From assembly GCF_018982885.2 (NCBI RefSeq), contig NZ_CP081848.1:3348001-3412000 (forward strand): 64,000 bases of DNA, in the 5' to 3' direction. Both the position numbers and the translations under genes were made by a program. The stretch comes from Polymorphobacter megasporae (GTDB taxonomy: Bacteria; Pseudomonadota; Alphaproteobacteria; Sphingomonadales; Sphingomonadaceae). Position 1 is the first letter of the stretch; each line of letters starts with the position of its first letter. Shown piece by piece: positions 9,156 to 18,050 of the stretch. The notes beneath the pieces were generated by a model. The model ran no database searches, was not told the DNA's origin, and worked only from the letters and a program-made list of their open reading frames with translations.

Positions 9156-10301
9156 ATGACCCTTCCCCTCGCCCCCCTCCTCCGCATCGGTACGTATACC
9201 GTGACGCAGCATATCAAGGGCGGCAAATATCCGCTCGTGCTGATGCTCGAGCCGTTGCTCCGCTGCAACCTCGCCTGCCCCGGCTGCGGCAAGATCGATT
9301 ATCCCGATACGATCCTCAACCAGCGGCTGAGCTACGACCAGTGCATGGCCGCGATCGACGAGTGCGGCGCGCCCGCCGTCTCGATCGCCGGCGGCGAGCC
9401 GCTGCTTCACCGCGACATGCCCAAGATCGTCAAGGGCTATATCGCCAAGAAGAAGTTCGTCATCCTCTGCACCAATGCGCTGCTGCTGAAGAAGAAAATC
9501 AACGACTACGCGCCGTCGGCTTACTTCACGTGGTCGATCCATCTCGACGGCGATAAGGGCATGCACGACCACGCGGTCGACCAGGACGGCACCTACGAGG
9601 TCGCGATCGAGGCGATCGAGCTGGCCCAGTCGAAGGGCTTCCGCGTCCAGGTCAACTGCACCGTGTTCGATGGCGCATCGTCCGAACGGCTCGCGGGCTT
9701 CTTCGACGAGATGACCCGCCGCGACGTCGAGGTGACGCTGTCGCCCGGATACGCGTACGAGCGCGCCGCCGACCAGGAGCATTTCCTTAACCGCGAGCGG
9801 ACCAAGACGTTCTTCCGCGACGTGTTCCGCCGCGGCGACGGCGGCAAGGCGTGGAAGTTCACCAACTCGCCGCTGTTCCTCGACTTTCTCGCGGGCAACC
9901 AGAGCTACGAGTGCACCCCGTGGTCAATGCCGCTGCGCACCGTCTTCGGCTGGCAGAAGCCGTGCTACCTCCTCGGCGAGGGCTATGTGCAGACCTTCGC
10001 CGAGCTGATGGAGGGCACCGACTGGGACCAGTATGGCGTCGGCAAGTACGCCAAATGCTCGAACTGCATGGTCCATTGCGGCTTCGAAGGCACCGCTGCG
10101 ACCGATTCGATCAAGCACCCGCTCAAGATGTTCGGCATCGGCCGCAACGGCATCCGCACCGAAGGCCCGATGGCGGCGGACATTGATTTGTCGAATGCTC
10201 GCCCGGCGGAGGACAACTTCTCCGACCATGTCGAGAAGGAGCTGGAGCGGATCAAGACGGCGGACCCCGAGGGGTGGAAGCGGGTTCAGCGCGCGGCTTA
10301 G
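9156..10301 (+). CDS. hpnH: Adenosyl-hopene transferase HpnH (radical SAM)
   Basis: This 381-residue radical SAM enzyme adds a 5'-deoxyadenosyl group to diploptene, the first step in making extended C35 hopanoids. The cluster motif CxxxCxxC is at C37, C41 and C44 (RCNLACPGCGK), followed by the SIAGGEPLLH motif. A C-terminal cysteine-containing region (KCSNCMVHCGFE) is typical of HpnH. The length and the position after ispH fit. The C-terminal cysteines resemble an extra cluster or SPASM-like site, which I infer rather than see directly. Confidence 0.95.
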   Translation: MTLPLAPLLRIGTYTVTQHIKGGKYPLVLMLEPLLRCNLACPGCGKIDYPDTILNQRLSYDQCMAAIDECGAPAVSIAGGEPLLHRDMPKIVKGYIAKKKFVILCTNALLLKKKINDYAPSAYFTWSIHLDGDKGMHDHAVDQDGTYEVAIEAIELAQSKGFRVQVNCTVFDGASSERLAGFFDEMTRRDVEVTLSPGYAYERAADQEHFLNRERTKTFFRDVFRRGDGGKAWKFTNSPLFLDFLAGNQSYECTPWSMPLRTVFGWQKPCYLLGEGYVQTFAELMEGTDWDQYGVGKYAKCSNCMVHCGFEGTAATDSIKHPLKMFGIGRNGIRTEGPMAADIDLSNARPAEDNFSDHVEKELERIKTADPEGWKRVQRAA

Positions 10302-10311
10302 AAGTCGACCG

Positions 10312-10671
10312 ATGATCAACGCCATTCCGGCCATTTTGGCAGGATTGGCCGGTTGGTTTGGTGGCTTGGCAGCGCCGGTCGGTCTCGCGAAGTTTTTCTG
10401 GCGCGAGGCCACCAACCGCCCGCAAAGGTGGTGGCTTCATCTGATTGCCGGCCCGGTAATTTGCGCGGTCGAATTGGGCTGCGTCCAGTTCATCGTTTGG
10501 TCCGCACATGATAACGGCGATGGTCCACCCGGGCTCGGCTTTTTGATAGCTCCGCTGTTCGCCGTCACCGCTGGGACATTATCTGTATATTATTTATTTC
10601 TGACGATTAGGATCGTGATGTGCTCCGTAATCGCTATGAAGCTCATGCGAGAGCAGCGGGGTTTTGAATGA
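10312..10671 (+). CDS. Small membrane protein of unknown function in the ispH-hpnH operon
   Basis: A 119-residue protein with three or four hydrophobic segments (residues about 3-25, 43-63, 80-95 and 97-112) and a short charged tail. I do not recognise a family. It starts 10 bp after the hpnH stop, and its TGA overlaps the ATG of the following AbrB-type remnant, so it should be translated from the hpnH transcript. It may be lineage-specific and is not one of the standard hpn genes. Confidence 0.6.
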   Translation: MINAIPAILAGLAGWFGGLAAPVGLAKFFWREATNRPQRWWLHLIAGPVICAVELGCVQFIVWSAHDNGDGPPGLGFLIAPLFAVTAGTLSVYYLFLTIRIVMCSVIAMKLMREQRGFE

Positions 10672-10828
10672 GCACAGAGCGTCTCCGAGTCGTTACTTTA
10701 CTTGAGGGCGGTAGGCTGACCTTGCCCGCCGACTTGCGCAAACTGCGGGTTGGACTGCGAATACCGAATTGATCGTTGAGGAAGTCGCGAATGGCGTCCT
10801 GTTGCGGCTAAACCCAGCGAAGGACTAA
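10668..10828 (+). pseudogene. Frameshifted AbrB/MazE-type DNA-binding protein remnant
   Basis: From the ATG at 10668 the frame reads MSTERLRVVTLLEGGRLTLP then ADLRKLR and stops at 10770. The next frame continues the same protein type as GWTANTELIVEEVANG then VLLRLN, ending in a TAA at 10826. Joined at about 10743-10748 (RK-L-G-W) this gives a complete swapped-hairpin AbrB/SpoVT domain of about 52 residues. Two extra bases or one missing base explain the break. No toxin gene lies next to it. The ATGA overlap with the preceding membrane protein suggests an originally coupled pair. A sequencing error would also explain it. Confidence 0.7.
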
Positions 10829-10893
10829 TAGCTAAGTCGCCGCACAGACTTGCTGCGGAAACAACGACCCCGTAGTCCCGCCGTGGCCAAGCT

Positions 10894-12528
10894 CTAAAAC
10901 ACCCGCTTCCCGCCGACCCACGTCTGGCTGACTTTCGTTCGCCAGATTGTCGCGGGGTCATCCACGAACAGGTCGTGGTCGACGATGATGAAGTCGGCCC
11001 ATTTGCCGGGGGTGAGCGTGCCGACGCGGGTCTCGGCGTGCGCGGCATAGGCGGCGCCGGTGGTGAACGCCGCCAAGGCCTGTACCGTGGTCAATTTCTC
11101 GGCCGGACGCCAGCCGCCCGGCGGATTGCCCTCGTGGTCCTGCCGCGTTACTGCCGAATACAGTCCGTAGAACGGGTTGGGCGATTCGACCGGAAAGTCC
11201 GACCCACCGGCGAAGCGCGCACCGCTGTCGATCAGCGTCTTCCACGCGTACGCCCCCGCCAGTCGCGCCGCGCCGAGGCGGTTCTCCGCCATGTTCTTGT
11301 CCGACGTCGCGTGCGTCGGCTGCATCGACGCGATCACCCCGAGCGAAGCAAAGCGCGGCAGGTCGGCGGGGTCGACGATCTGCGCATGCTCGATCCGCAG
11401 CCGCAGGCTCTGCCGCGTCGCCGCCGGGACCCGCGCATACGCATCGAGCACCTGCGCGTTGGCGGCATCGCCGATCGCGTGGGTCGCGACTTGGAAGCCG
11501 TGGCCCGTCGCATCGTCGACCCAGCCGCGCAGTTCGGCGTCGCTGTGGAATTGCAGCCCGCGGTTGCCGGGCGCGTCGCTGTAATCGGCCTTTAGCCACG
11601 CCCCGCGCGAGCCGAGCGCGCCGTCGTCGTACAGCTTGACCCCGGGCAGCGACAGAAATTCGTCGCCGCTCCAGCCGACCGGGCCGCTCGGCGCGATCGC
11701 ACGAAGCGAGTCGATTCCGCCCGCCATCGCGGTGATCCGCGCGGTCAGGCGGCGGTCGGCATCGAACGCGCGGTAGAGCTTCCAAGTCCCCGGATCGATG
11801 CCCATGTCGGCGGCCCCGGTCAGCCCGACCGACGCCATGATCGCGAGCGCCTTGGTCAGCGCCGCGGTGGCCTCCGCGGGAGTCGGTTGCGGCAGGTGCT
11901 TGTCGACGAGCTGCTGTGCGCCGTCGACGAACACTCCCGACGGCGCGCCGCCCGGGCCACGCTCGATCCGCCCCCCGGCGGGGTCAGCGGTCGCTGCCGT
12001 GACGCCCGCCGCTCGCAGCCCGGCCGAGTTGGTCCACCCCGCGTGGCCGTCGACGCGGTTGAGCCAGACCGGGCGGTCGCCGACGGCGGCATCGAGTTCG
12101 GCTGCGGTCGGGAAGCGCCCGAGCTGCCAGATCTCCTGATTCCACCCGCCGCCGACGATCCAGCGCGCGGTCGGGTTCGCCTTGGCATACGCCTTGACCC
12201 GCGCGAGCGCCTCGGCGAGCGATTTCGTGCCCGTCAGGTCGACCGACAGCGCGCGGTAGCCGAGCTCCATGATGTGGCCGTGCGCGTCGATCAGCCCGGG
12301 CAGGACGGTCGCACCGTGCGCGTCGACCACCGTTCCCGCGGGCGCGGCGACGCCCTTCGCCAGCGTCGCCTCGACCCGGCCATCGTCGCCGACGACGAGC
12401 GTGCCGAACCGCGTCAGCGTGCCCGCATCGTCGAGCGTATAGCCGTTGGCGTTGACCACCACCGTCCGCGCGGCGAGCGGGGCGGCGAGAACGAGCGTTG
12501 CCACGATGCCGATGTGCCAGATCGTCAT
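10894..12528 (-). CDS. Exported amidohydrolase (YtcJ-like, Amidohydrolase_3) coupled to hpnG
   Basis: A 544-residue metal-dependent amidohydrolase. The first helix (IGIVATLVLAAPLAARTV) looks like a signal peptide or anchor, placing it in the periplasm. The metal site HGH is in LPGLIDAHGHIME (about 75-85). Later ligands are probably the His of VATHAIGDAAN, LRIEHAQIV, and the Asp in GGSDFPVE. YtcJ-type enzymes are poorly characterised imidazolone- or amide-cleaving hydrolases. Its ATG overlaps the hpnG stop (ATGA), so it is translated as the last gene of the hopanoid operon. It is not a recognised hopanoid enzyme. Confidence 0.85.
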   Translation of the reverse strand: MTIWHIGIVATLVLAAPLAARTVVVNANGYTLDDAGTLTRFGTLVVGDDGRVEATLAKGVAAPAGTVVDAHGATVLPGLIDAHGHIMELGYRALSVDLTGTKSLAEALARVKAYAKANPTARWIVGGGWNQEIWQLGRFPTAAELDAAVGDRPVWLNRVDGHAGWTNSAGLRAAGVTAATADPAGGRIERGPGGAPSGVFVDGAQQLVDKHLPQPTPAEATAALTKALAIMASVGLTGAADMGIDPGTWKLYRAFDADRRLTARITAMAGGIDSLRAIAPSGPVGWSGDEFLSLPGVKLYDDGALGSRGAWLKADYSDAPGNRGLQFHSDAELRGWVDDATGHGFQVATHAIGDAANAQVLDAYARVPAATRQSLRLRIEHAQIVDPADLPRFASLGVIASMQPTHATSDKNMAENRLGAARLAGAYAWKTLIDSGARFAGGSDFPVESPNPFYGLYSAVTRQDHEGNPPGGWRPAEKLTTVQALAAFTTGAAYAAHAETRVGTLTPGKWADFIIVDHDLFVDDPATIWRTKVSQTWVGGKRVF

Positions 12529-13115
12529 TTCGCCCCCATCTGCAACCGCCCCAGTGCCCGGAACGCGCGCTCCGCCGCCCAGCCGGTGCGGATCAGCGCG
12601 CCGAGCTGCCCCGGCTGGCGCAACAATGACCGCAGAACCGCGGGCAAGTCCATCGCGCCGTCGGGCCGCATTCCGACCAGCGCCGCAGGCGGCAGGCCGT
12701 GCTCGACGCTGTCGGAAATCACCCGCAGCGCGGCGAAGCGGCGGCGGTGGCGCTTGGCGACTCGCGCGGCGACCCCGCTCTCCATGTCGACCGCGATCGC
12801 ACCCGTCGCGGCATAGAGCGCGCGCTTGGCGATCGCGTCGGCGACGGGACGCTCGCTCGCGGTGACGCGTCCGCGCCGTGCGCCGGCGGGGACAAGGAAC
12901 GGCGCGACCTTGCCCTCGACGACCCAGTCGCCGGGCTTGAGGCCGCCGACGAGCGCGCCCGCGAGACCAATACTGAGGATCGCCGATGCCTGCCCCGCCA
13001 GCGCCGAGAGCTCGCGTTCGAGCCGCGCCGCGTCGCCGCCACCGGCGATGACGACGACGCCGTCGCGGGCGATCAGCTTCGCCTCGCGCAGCAGCCCGGT
13101 CGCGACGAGGATCAT
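12525..13115 (-). CDS. hpnG: Adenosylhopane nucleosidase HpnG
   Basis: A 196-residue nucleoside phosphorylase-like protein. HpnG removes adenine from adenosylhopane to give ribosylhopane. Seen are ILSIGLAGAL with the glycine-rich nucleoside-binding loop (about 48-58), the IAVDMESGVAAR motif typical of the MTA/SAH nucleosidase fold (about 109-120), and VISDS near 132, whose Asp would contact the base. The ATG at 13115 lies 10 bp after the shc stop, and the gene overlaps the amidohydrolase by 4 bases. Confidence 0.88.
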   Translation of the reverse strand: MILVATGLLREAKLIARDGVVVIAGGGDAARLERELSALAGQASAILSIGLAGALVGGLKPGDWVVEGKVAPFLVPAGARRGRVTASERPVADAIAKRALYAATGAIAVDMESGVAARVAKRHRRRFAALRVISDSVEHGLPPAALVGMRPDGAMDLPAVLRSLLRQPGQLGALIRTGWAAERAFRALGRLQMGAK

Positions 13116-13125
13116 AGCGCGGGGA

Positions 13126-15105
13126 TCAAAGCCCGTGCGCGACGTGGACGCTGTTGCTCGCGCGCAGGTTGCGATACCGCGCCAGCGCCCACAGCGGGAA
13201 GATTTTCGCATAGCCGTGGTAGCGGAGGTAGAAGACGCGCGGGAAGCCGCCGCCGGTGTAATCCTCCTCGGGCCACACGCCGTCATCGCTTTGGTTCGCC
13301 GCGAGCCACGCGACGCCACGCGCGACCGCGGGGTGTTGCGCTTCGCCCGCCGCCATCAGCCCGAGCAGCGCCCATGCGGTCTGCGATGCGCGGCTGTCGG
13401 CGGCGACATGGCCGCTGCGGTCGAGCGCATAGCTGTCGCACCCCTCGCCCCACCCGCCGTCCGCGTTCTGCACCGCGATCAGCCAGTCGGCGCCGCGCCG
13501 GACCGCCGGATCGGCACCGCTCAGCCCGGCCGCGTTGAGCGCGCACAGTGCCGACCACGTCCCGTAGATGTAGTTGACGCCCCAGCGCCCGAACCAGCTG
13601 CCGTCGGCCTCCTGCTCCTTGCGGAGATACGCGAGCGCCGCCGCCATTCGCGCCGATCCGACCGGCTCGCCGAGCTGCGCGAGCATCGAGACGCAGCGCG
13701 CGCTGACGTCGGCGGTCGGCGGGTCGAGCAACGCGCCATGGTCGGCGAAGGGGATGTTGTTGAGGTAATGGTAGCTGTTGTCGGCGTCGAACGCGCCCCA
13801 GCCGCCGTCCTTGCTCTGCAGCCCGACGGTCCATTCGGTCCCGCGCGCGATCGCCTCGTCGTAGCGCGCACCGACCCGCCCGCGCGCGCGGTCGAGCGCG
13901 CAGACGACGGCGGCGGTGTCGTCGAGGTCGGGGTAATGCGCGTTGTTGTACTGGAACGCCCAGCCGCCGGGGCGCAGGTCGGGGGCGTTTTCCGCCCAGT
14001 CGCCCTTCACATCGAGGACCTGGCGCGGGATCAGCCAGTCGAGCCCGGCGTCGGCGGCGGCTTCGGCAGCGGGGCTGCGGACTTCGAGCATCGCGTGTGC
14101 GGCAAGCGCGGTGTCCCACACCGGCGAGAAGCACGGCTGGCAATAGATTTCGCCGTCTTCGCGGCGGACGATGAGCTTTTCGACGGCGGCGCGGGCGATG
14201 TCGCGGTGAACGGGGTCGCCTAGCGCGTCGAACATCATCACGCTGTTCGCCATCGCCGGGTAGATCGCACCGAGCCCGTCGTCGCCGTTGAGCCGCTCGA
14301 CGACGAAGCTGCGGCAGCGGTCGATCGCGCGCGCGCGCAACCGCTTCGGCCACAAGCCGTCGCCCGCCTTGAGCACGACATCGAGCGCGCCGAATGCCGC
14401 CTTCCAGAACGCCTTCGCCCCGGCGACGTTCGACTTCGGCTTGACCGTCGCGCGCGGCAAATACAGCTCGTCGACCTTGATCCCGCGCGGGTTCTTCGCC
14501 ACCGGGCGCAGCGCCGCGAGGACGAGCAGCGGCACGATCACCGTCCGCGCCCAATACGCCATCTTCGACAAATGGACCGGAAACCAGCGCGGCGCGAGGA
14601 TCAGCTCGGGCGGCATCGTCGGCACCGTCTGCCACGGCCCGGCAGCGAACAGAGCGAGCTGGATACGGGTGAAGACGTTGACCGCCGCCGCCCCGCCATG
14701 GGCGAGGATCGCGGCGCGGGCGCGGGCCATATGCGGCGCGTCGACGGCGTCGCCGATCATCTTGAGCGCGAAATACGCCTTGACCGTCGCCGAGATGTCG
14801 AACGCGCCGCCGTGGAACAGCGCCCAGCCGTCGTGATCGCCCTGGATCCGCCGCAGGTAGCGCCCGATGCGTGCCTCGAGGTCGAGGTCGTCGGGCTCAC
14901 CGAGGAAATGGCGGAGGAGGATGTATTCGGCGGGGATCGTCGCGTCGGCCTCGAGCTCGAACACCCAATGCCCGTCGGGCTGCTGGAGGCGGGCAAGCGC
15001 ATCGGCGGCGCGACCGACGGCGGCGTCGAGTTCGGCGATCGTGACGGCGGAGCCAGTCGCCGTGGTCACGGCGGACGCGAATGCCGGATGGTTAATGACT
15101 GACAT
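13126..15105 (-). CDS. shc: Squalene-hopene cyclase
   Basis: This 659-residue enzyme cyclises squalene to hopene and diplopterol at the inner membrane. The catalytic DxDD motif is DLDDTA at residues 393-398, carrying the aspartate that protonates squalene. Several QW repeats are visible (for example QQPDGHW near the N-terminus, QSKDGGWGAFDADNSYHY, QEADGSWFGRWG, QNADGGWGEG). Family length is 630-680. It lies in the hpnABCDE operon, 67 bp after hpnE and 10 bp before hpnG. Confidence 0.97.
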   Translation of the reverse strand: MSVINHPAFASAVTTATGSAVTIAELDAAVGRAADALARLQQPDGHWVFELEADATIPAEYILLRHFLGEPDDLDLEARIGRYLRRIQGDHDGWALFHGGAFDISATVKAYFALKMIGDAVDAPHMARARAAILAHGGAAAVNVFTRIQLALFAAGPWQTVPTMPPELILAPRWFPVHLSKMAYWARTVIVPLLVLAALRPVAKNPRGIKVDELYLPRATVKPKSNVAGAKAFWKAAFGALDVVLKAGDGLWPKRLRARAIDRCRSFVVERLNGDDGLGAIYPAMANSVMMFDALGDPVHRDIARAAVEKLIVRREDGEIYCQPCFSPVWDTALAAHAMLEVRSPAAEAAADAGLDWLIPRQVLDVKGDWAENAPDLRPGGWAFQYNNAHYPDLDDTAAVVCALDRARGRVGARYDEAIARGTEWTVGLQSKDGGWGAFDADNSYHYLNNIPFADHGALLDPPTADVSARCVSMLAQLGEPVGSARMAAALAYLRKEQEADGSWFGRWGVNYIYGTWSALCALNAAGLSGADPAVRRGADWLIAVQNADGGWGEGCDSYALDRSGHVAADSRASQTAWALLGLMAAGEAQHPAVARGVAWLAANQSDDGVWPEEDYTGGGFPRVFYLRYHGYAKIFPLWALARYRNLRASNSVHVAHGL

Positions 15106-15172
15106 TGCCCCTGTTTACAGCCGAAGGAGTCGAAACGCCAAACTTTGTAAGGTCAGGGCTCGACTTGGGGGA

Positions 15173-16417
15173 TCAGGACTTGGCTTGCGCCAGGGTCGCA
15201 GCGGTCACGCCCGAGCGGATCGCGCCCTCGATCGTCGACGGCAGGCCGGTCTGCGTCCAGTCGCCCGCGAGAAACAGGTTGCGCGTCGCGGTTGCGGCCG
15301 GGGGGCGCAACGCGTCCTGCTCGACCGTCGCGGCAAAGGTCGCGCGGCGCTCCTTGACGACCTGCCACGCGGGCATCGGCGCGGTCAGGGCGAGTGCGGC
15401 GGTGACCTCGGCCCAGATCGCGGCGGCGAGGTCGGCACGGTCGCGGTCGACGACGGCGTTCGCCGCGCTGATCGTCACCGAGATGCGATCGGGGAAGGCG
15501 AAGATCCACTCGGTGATGCCGCCGAGGACGCCGAGGATCGCGGGGGCATTTGGGGGCGGCGGGACCGCGAAGTGCAGGCTAACGATCGGGTTGAACGCGG
15601 TCGGCACGCGCAGGCCGGGGAGCAGCGTCGCCGCGACCGGGGCCGGGACCGCAAGGATCACCGCGCCGTCGACAGGTTCGATGCCATCGGCAAACGTCAG
15701 CGATGTCAGCTGCTTGCCACCGAATTCTAATGCGGTCAGTCGCCGCGTGCGGATGTCCGCGCCCCTTTCCCGAAGGTACGCGAGCGCCGGGTCGACGAAC
15801 GCGGCGGCGAGCGTCGGATGCGCAATCAGCGGGCGGCAGGCGGCACCACCGCGCGCGAGCGAGCCGCGGACGACGGCGCTGGTGAGGGTCGCCGACGCTG
15901 CTGCGGGTGGGGTGTTGAGCGCGGCGAGGAGGACAGGTTCGAGGAGCTTGTCCCACAGCGGGCCGTGCGTCGCGACGACCTCGCCGACCGTCGCTCCGGC
16001 GGGAGTGCGCAGCAGCCTGGCGAGCGCGAGATAATCGAGCGGGCCGGTTCCGGGCACGCGCCGGGCGGCGGAGAAAATCCACCACGGTACCGGCCCGTCG
16101 TTGGGCGCGACGGTGAAGGCGCCCTTGTCCGGGCTGGCGTTCTTCAGGTCGACGAAGCCGAACGCCGTATGCTCGGGGCCACGCAGCTGATCGCTCGCGC
16201 CGATCCGTCCGAGATACGCCATCACCGCGCCGTTGCCCGACAGGACGAGGTGGTTGCCGTTGTCGATCGTCAGTCCGGTCGCGGCGTCGGCGTACGACCG
16301 GCAGCGACCACCGGCTTGGGGAGCGGATTCGGACAGGATGACGTGGTGCCCGGCAGCGGCGAGCTCGACCGCAGCCGACAAGCCCGCGAGCCCCGCGCCG
16401 ATAACGTGGACGGTCAC
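15173..16417 (-). CDS. hpnE: Hydroxysqualene dehydroxylase HpnE
   Basis: A 414-residue FAD-dependent amine oxidase-like protein that reduces hydroxysqualene to squalene with HpnC and HpnD. The FAD dinucleotide motif VIGAGLAGLSAA is at the N-terminus. The C-terminal FAD-binding segment LFLAGDWTQTGLPSTIEGA is the family's signature end. I chose the GTG start at 16417 because it forms a GTGA overlap with the hpnD stop and puts the FAD motif directly at the start. Confidence 0.93.
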   Translation of the reverse strand: MTVHVIGAGLAGLSAAVELAAAGHHVILSESAPQAGGRCRSYADAATGLTIDNGNHLVLSGNGAVMAYLGRIGASDQLRGPEHTAFGFVDLKNASPDKGAFTVAPNDGPVPWWIFSAARRVPGTGPLDYLALARLLRTPAGATVGEVVATHGPLWDKLLEPVLLAALNTPPAAASATLTSAVVRGSLARGGAACRPLIAHPTLAAAFVDPALAYLRERGADIRTRRLTALEFGGKQLTSLTFADGIEPVDGAVILAVPAPVAATLLPGLRVPTAFNPIVSLHFAVPPPPNAPAILGVLGGITEWIFAFPDRISVTISAANAVVDRDRADLAAAIWAEVTAALALTAPMPAWQVVKERRATFAATVEQDALRPPAATATRNLFLAGDWTQTGLPSTIEGAIRSGVTAATLAQAKS

Positions 16418-17250
16418 CGCAACACGCCGACCTTGATCACCGTCCACAGCAAAGCCGCCTTCCGAAGCTTGACCCGCGAGCGCGGGCGGTGCCAGCCGGT
16501 CGCCTCCATCATCGCGAGCGTCTTGGAGTACACCCCCGCCATCAGCCGCGGCGCGAACAGATAGCCCTTTGGACGCTCGGCAAGGATCGCCTTGGCATGG
16601 GCGTAGTGCTTGTGCGCGAGCGCCGCGAGGTCACGCGCGACGCCGTCGATCGCCGGGTTGGCGGCGACCACCATCGGATCGTCGCCGACAATCCCGTGCG
16701 CGACCAGATGTTCGCGCGGCAGATACAGCCGCCCGATCGCGGCATCTTCGTCGATATCGCGCAGGATATTCGTCAGTTGCAGCGCACGGCCGAGGTGATG
16801 CGCGAGCGCGATGGCGGGCTCGCCGGTCATGCCGAAGATCCGCACCGACAGCCGCCCGACCGCGCTCGCGACACGGTCGCAGTACAGGTCGAGCGTCGCC
16901 ATGTCGGGGGCGCGGATATCGGCGGCGACGTCCATGTCCATCCCGTCGATGACAGCAAGAAAGTCCTCCTTGGCGAGGCCGAAATGCGCGACCGCATCGG
17001 CGACCATCGACGCCCGCCCCGGCGGTCCCCCGGCGTAGAGCGCCTCGATATCGCCGCGCCATGCGGTCAGCGCGGCGGCGCGGTCGCTGCGGCCGCGGTC
17101 GATATCGTCGGCGATGTCGTCGACCGCGCGGCAATAGGCGTAGACCGCGAACATCGCCTCGCGCTCGGCCTTCGGCAACACGCGCATCCCGGCGTAGAAC
17201 GAGCTGCGCGAAATCTGGCCGTTGAGCGCGACGCGGTCGTCGTCGGTCAC
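16414..17250 (-). CDS. hpnD: Presqualene diphosphate synthase HpnD
   Basis: A 278-residue trans-isoprenyl diphosphate head-to-head synthase that condenses two farnesyl diphosphates to presqualene diphosphate. Both Asp-rich motifs are present: YCRAVDDIADD (about 39-49) and LTNILRDIDEDA (about 160-171), followed by GRLYLP. The start is GTG at 17250, overlapping the hpnC stop by 4 bases (GTGA). Confidence 0.94.
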   Translation of the reverse strand: MTDDDRVALNGQISRSSFYAGMRVLPKAEREAMFAVYAYCRAVDDIADDIDRGRSDRAAALTAWRGDIEALYAGGPPGRASMVADAVAHFGLAKEDFLAVIDGMDMDVAADIRAPDMATLDLYCDRVASAVGRLSVRIFGMTGEPAIALAHHLGRALQLTNILRDIDEDAAIGRLYLPREHLVAHGIVGDDPMVVAANPAIDGVARDLAALAHKHYAHAKAILAERPKGYLFAPRLMAGVYSKTLAMMEATGWHRPRSRVKLRKAALLWTVIKVGVLR

Positions 17251-18050
17251 GCGACCACCGCGGTCAGGGCCAGCCATGCGGCGCGAGGCTTCGAGTGGGC
17301 GACGCGCTCGGCGAGCGGGTCACGCACCTGCAACTGCCGCGCGAGATCCTCGGCGAGGCGCTGGATCACGCGCACCTCGGCCGCGAGCCTCCGGTCGCGG
17401 AGCATCGCCGAAAATGGCGCGGACTGCGCGAGCAGCGCCTCGGCGCGGCGGGCGAGGTCGGCGATGATCGTGCGCAAGGCGGGCGGCGAGCGCGTGCCGC
17501 CGAGAACGTCGATATCGAGACCTGCGGCGTTGAGCATGTCGTCGGGGATATACACCCGGCCCATCTCGCGGAAGTCCTTCCCGCAATCCTGGAGGTGATT
17601 GATGATCTGGAGCGCGGCGCACAGCGCGTCCGACGCGGGCCATGTCGCGCGATCCTCGCCGTGGACGTCGAGGACGAAGCGCCCGACCGGCATTGCAGAC
17701 TTCGCGCAATAACCGAGAAGATCGTCGTAAGTGGCGGTGCTGGGGGTCGTCACGTCGCGGACGAATGCTTTCAGCAGGTCGAGTGCGTGGTCGCGGTCGA
17801 GGCGGCGGGCGGCCATCGCTTCGCGCAGCGCGAGCGAGGTGGGTTCGGCCTCGGCTTCCCCGGCGATCGTCGCGCGCATCGCCTCGAGCCGGTCGAGCTT
17901 GGCTGCGGGAGGGATAGGGGCGTGGTCGGCGATGTCGTCGGCAGCGCGAGCGAACCGGTAGAACGCCATGATCGGCGCGCGGTTGGCGGGGCGGATCAGC
18001 CATGAGGCGACAGGGAAGTTTTCCGTTGTTGCGGTGCGGTTGGGGGTCAT
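17247..18050 (-). CDS. hpnC: Hydroxysqualene synthase HpnC
   Basis: A 267-residue squalene-synthase-like enzyme that converts presqualene diphosphate to hydroxysqualene. It has the first Asp-rich motif FARAADDIADHA (about 34-45). The second site reads NHLQDCGKDF followed by GRVYIP, a pattern typical of HpnC. The N-terminal TENFPVASWL segment is also characteristic. The ATG at 18050 overlaps the hpnB stop (ATGA). Confidence 0.93.
   Translation of the reverse strand: MTPNRTATTENFPVASWLIRPANRAPIMAFYRFARAADDIADHAPIPPAAKLDRLEAMRATIAGEAEAEPTSLALREAMAARRLDRDHALDLLKAFVRDVTTPSTATYDDLLGYCAKSAMPVGRFVLDVHGEDRATWPASDALCAALQIINHLQDCGKDFREMGRVYIPDDMLNAAGLDIDVLGGTRSPPALRTIIADLARRAEALLAQSAPFSAMLRDRRLAAEVRVIQRLAEDLARQLQVRDPLAERVAHSKPRAAWLALTAVVA

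Noticed and set aside
15106-15172. Possible short gene between shc and hpnE
   Set aside because: Only 67 bp, with no start codon and ribosome binding site in a useful arrangement; it is treated as an intra-operon spacer.
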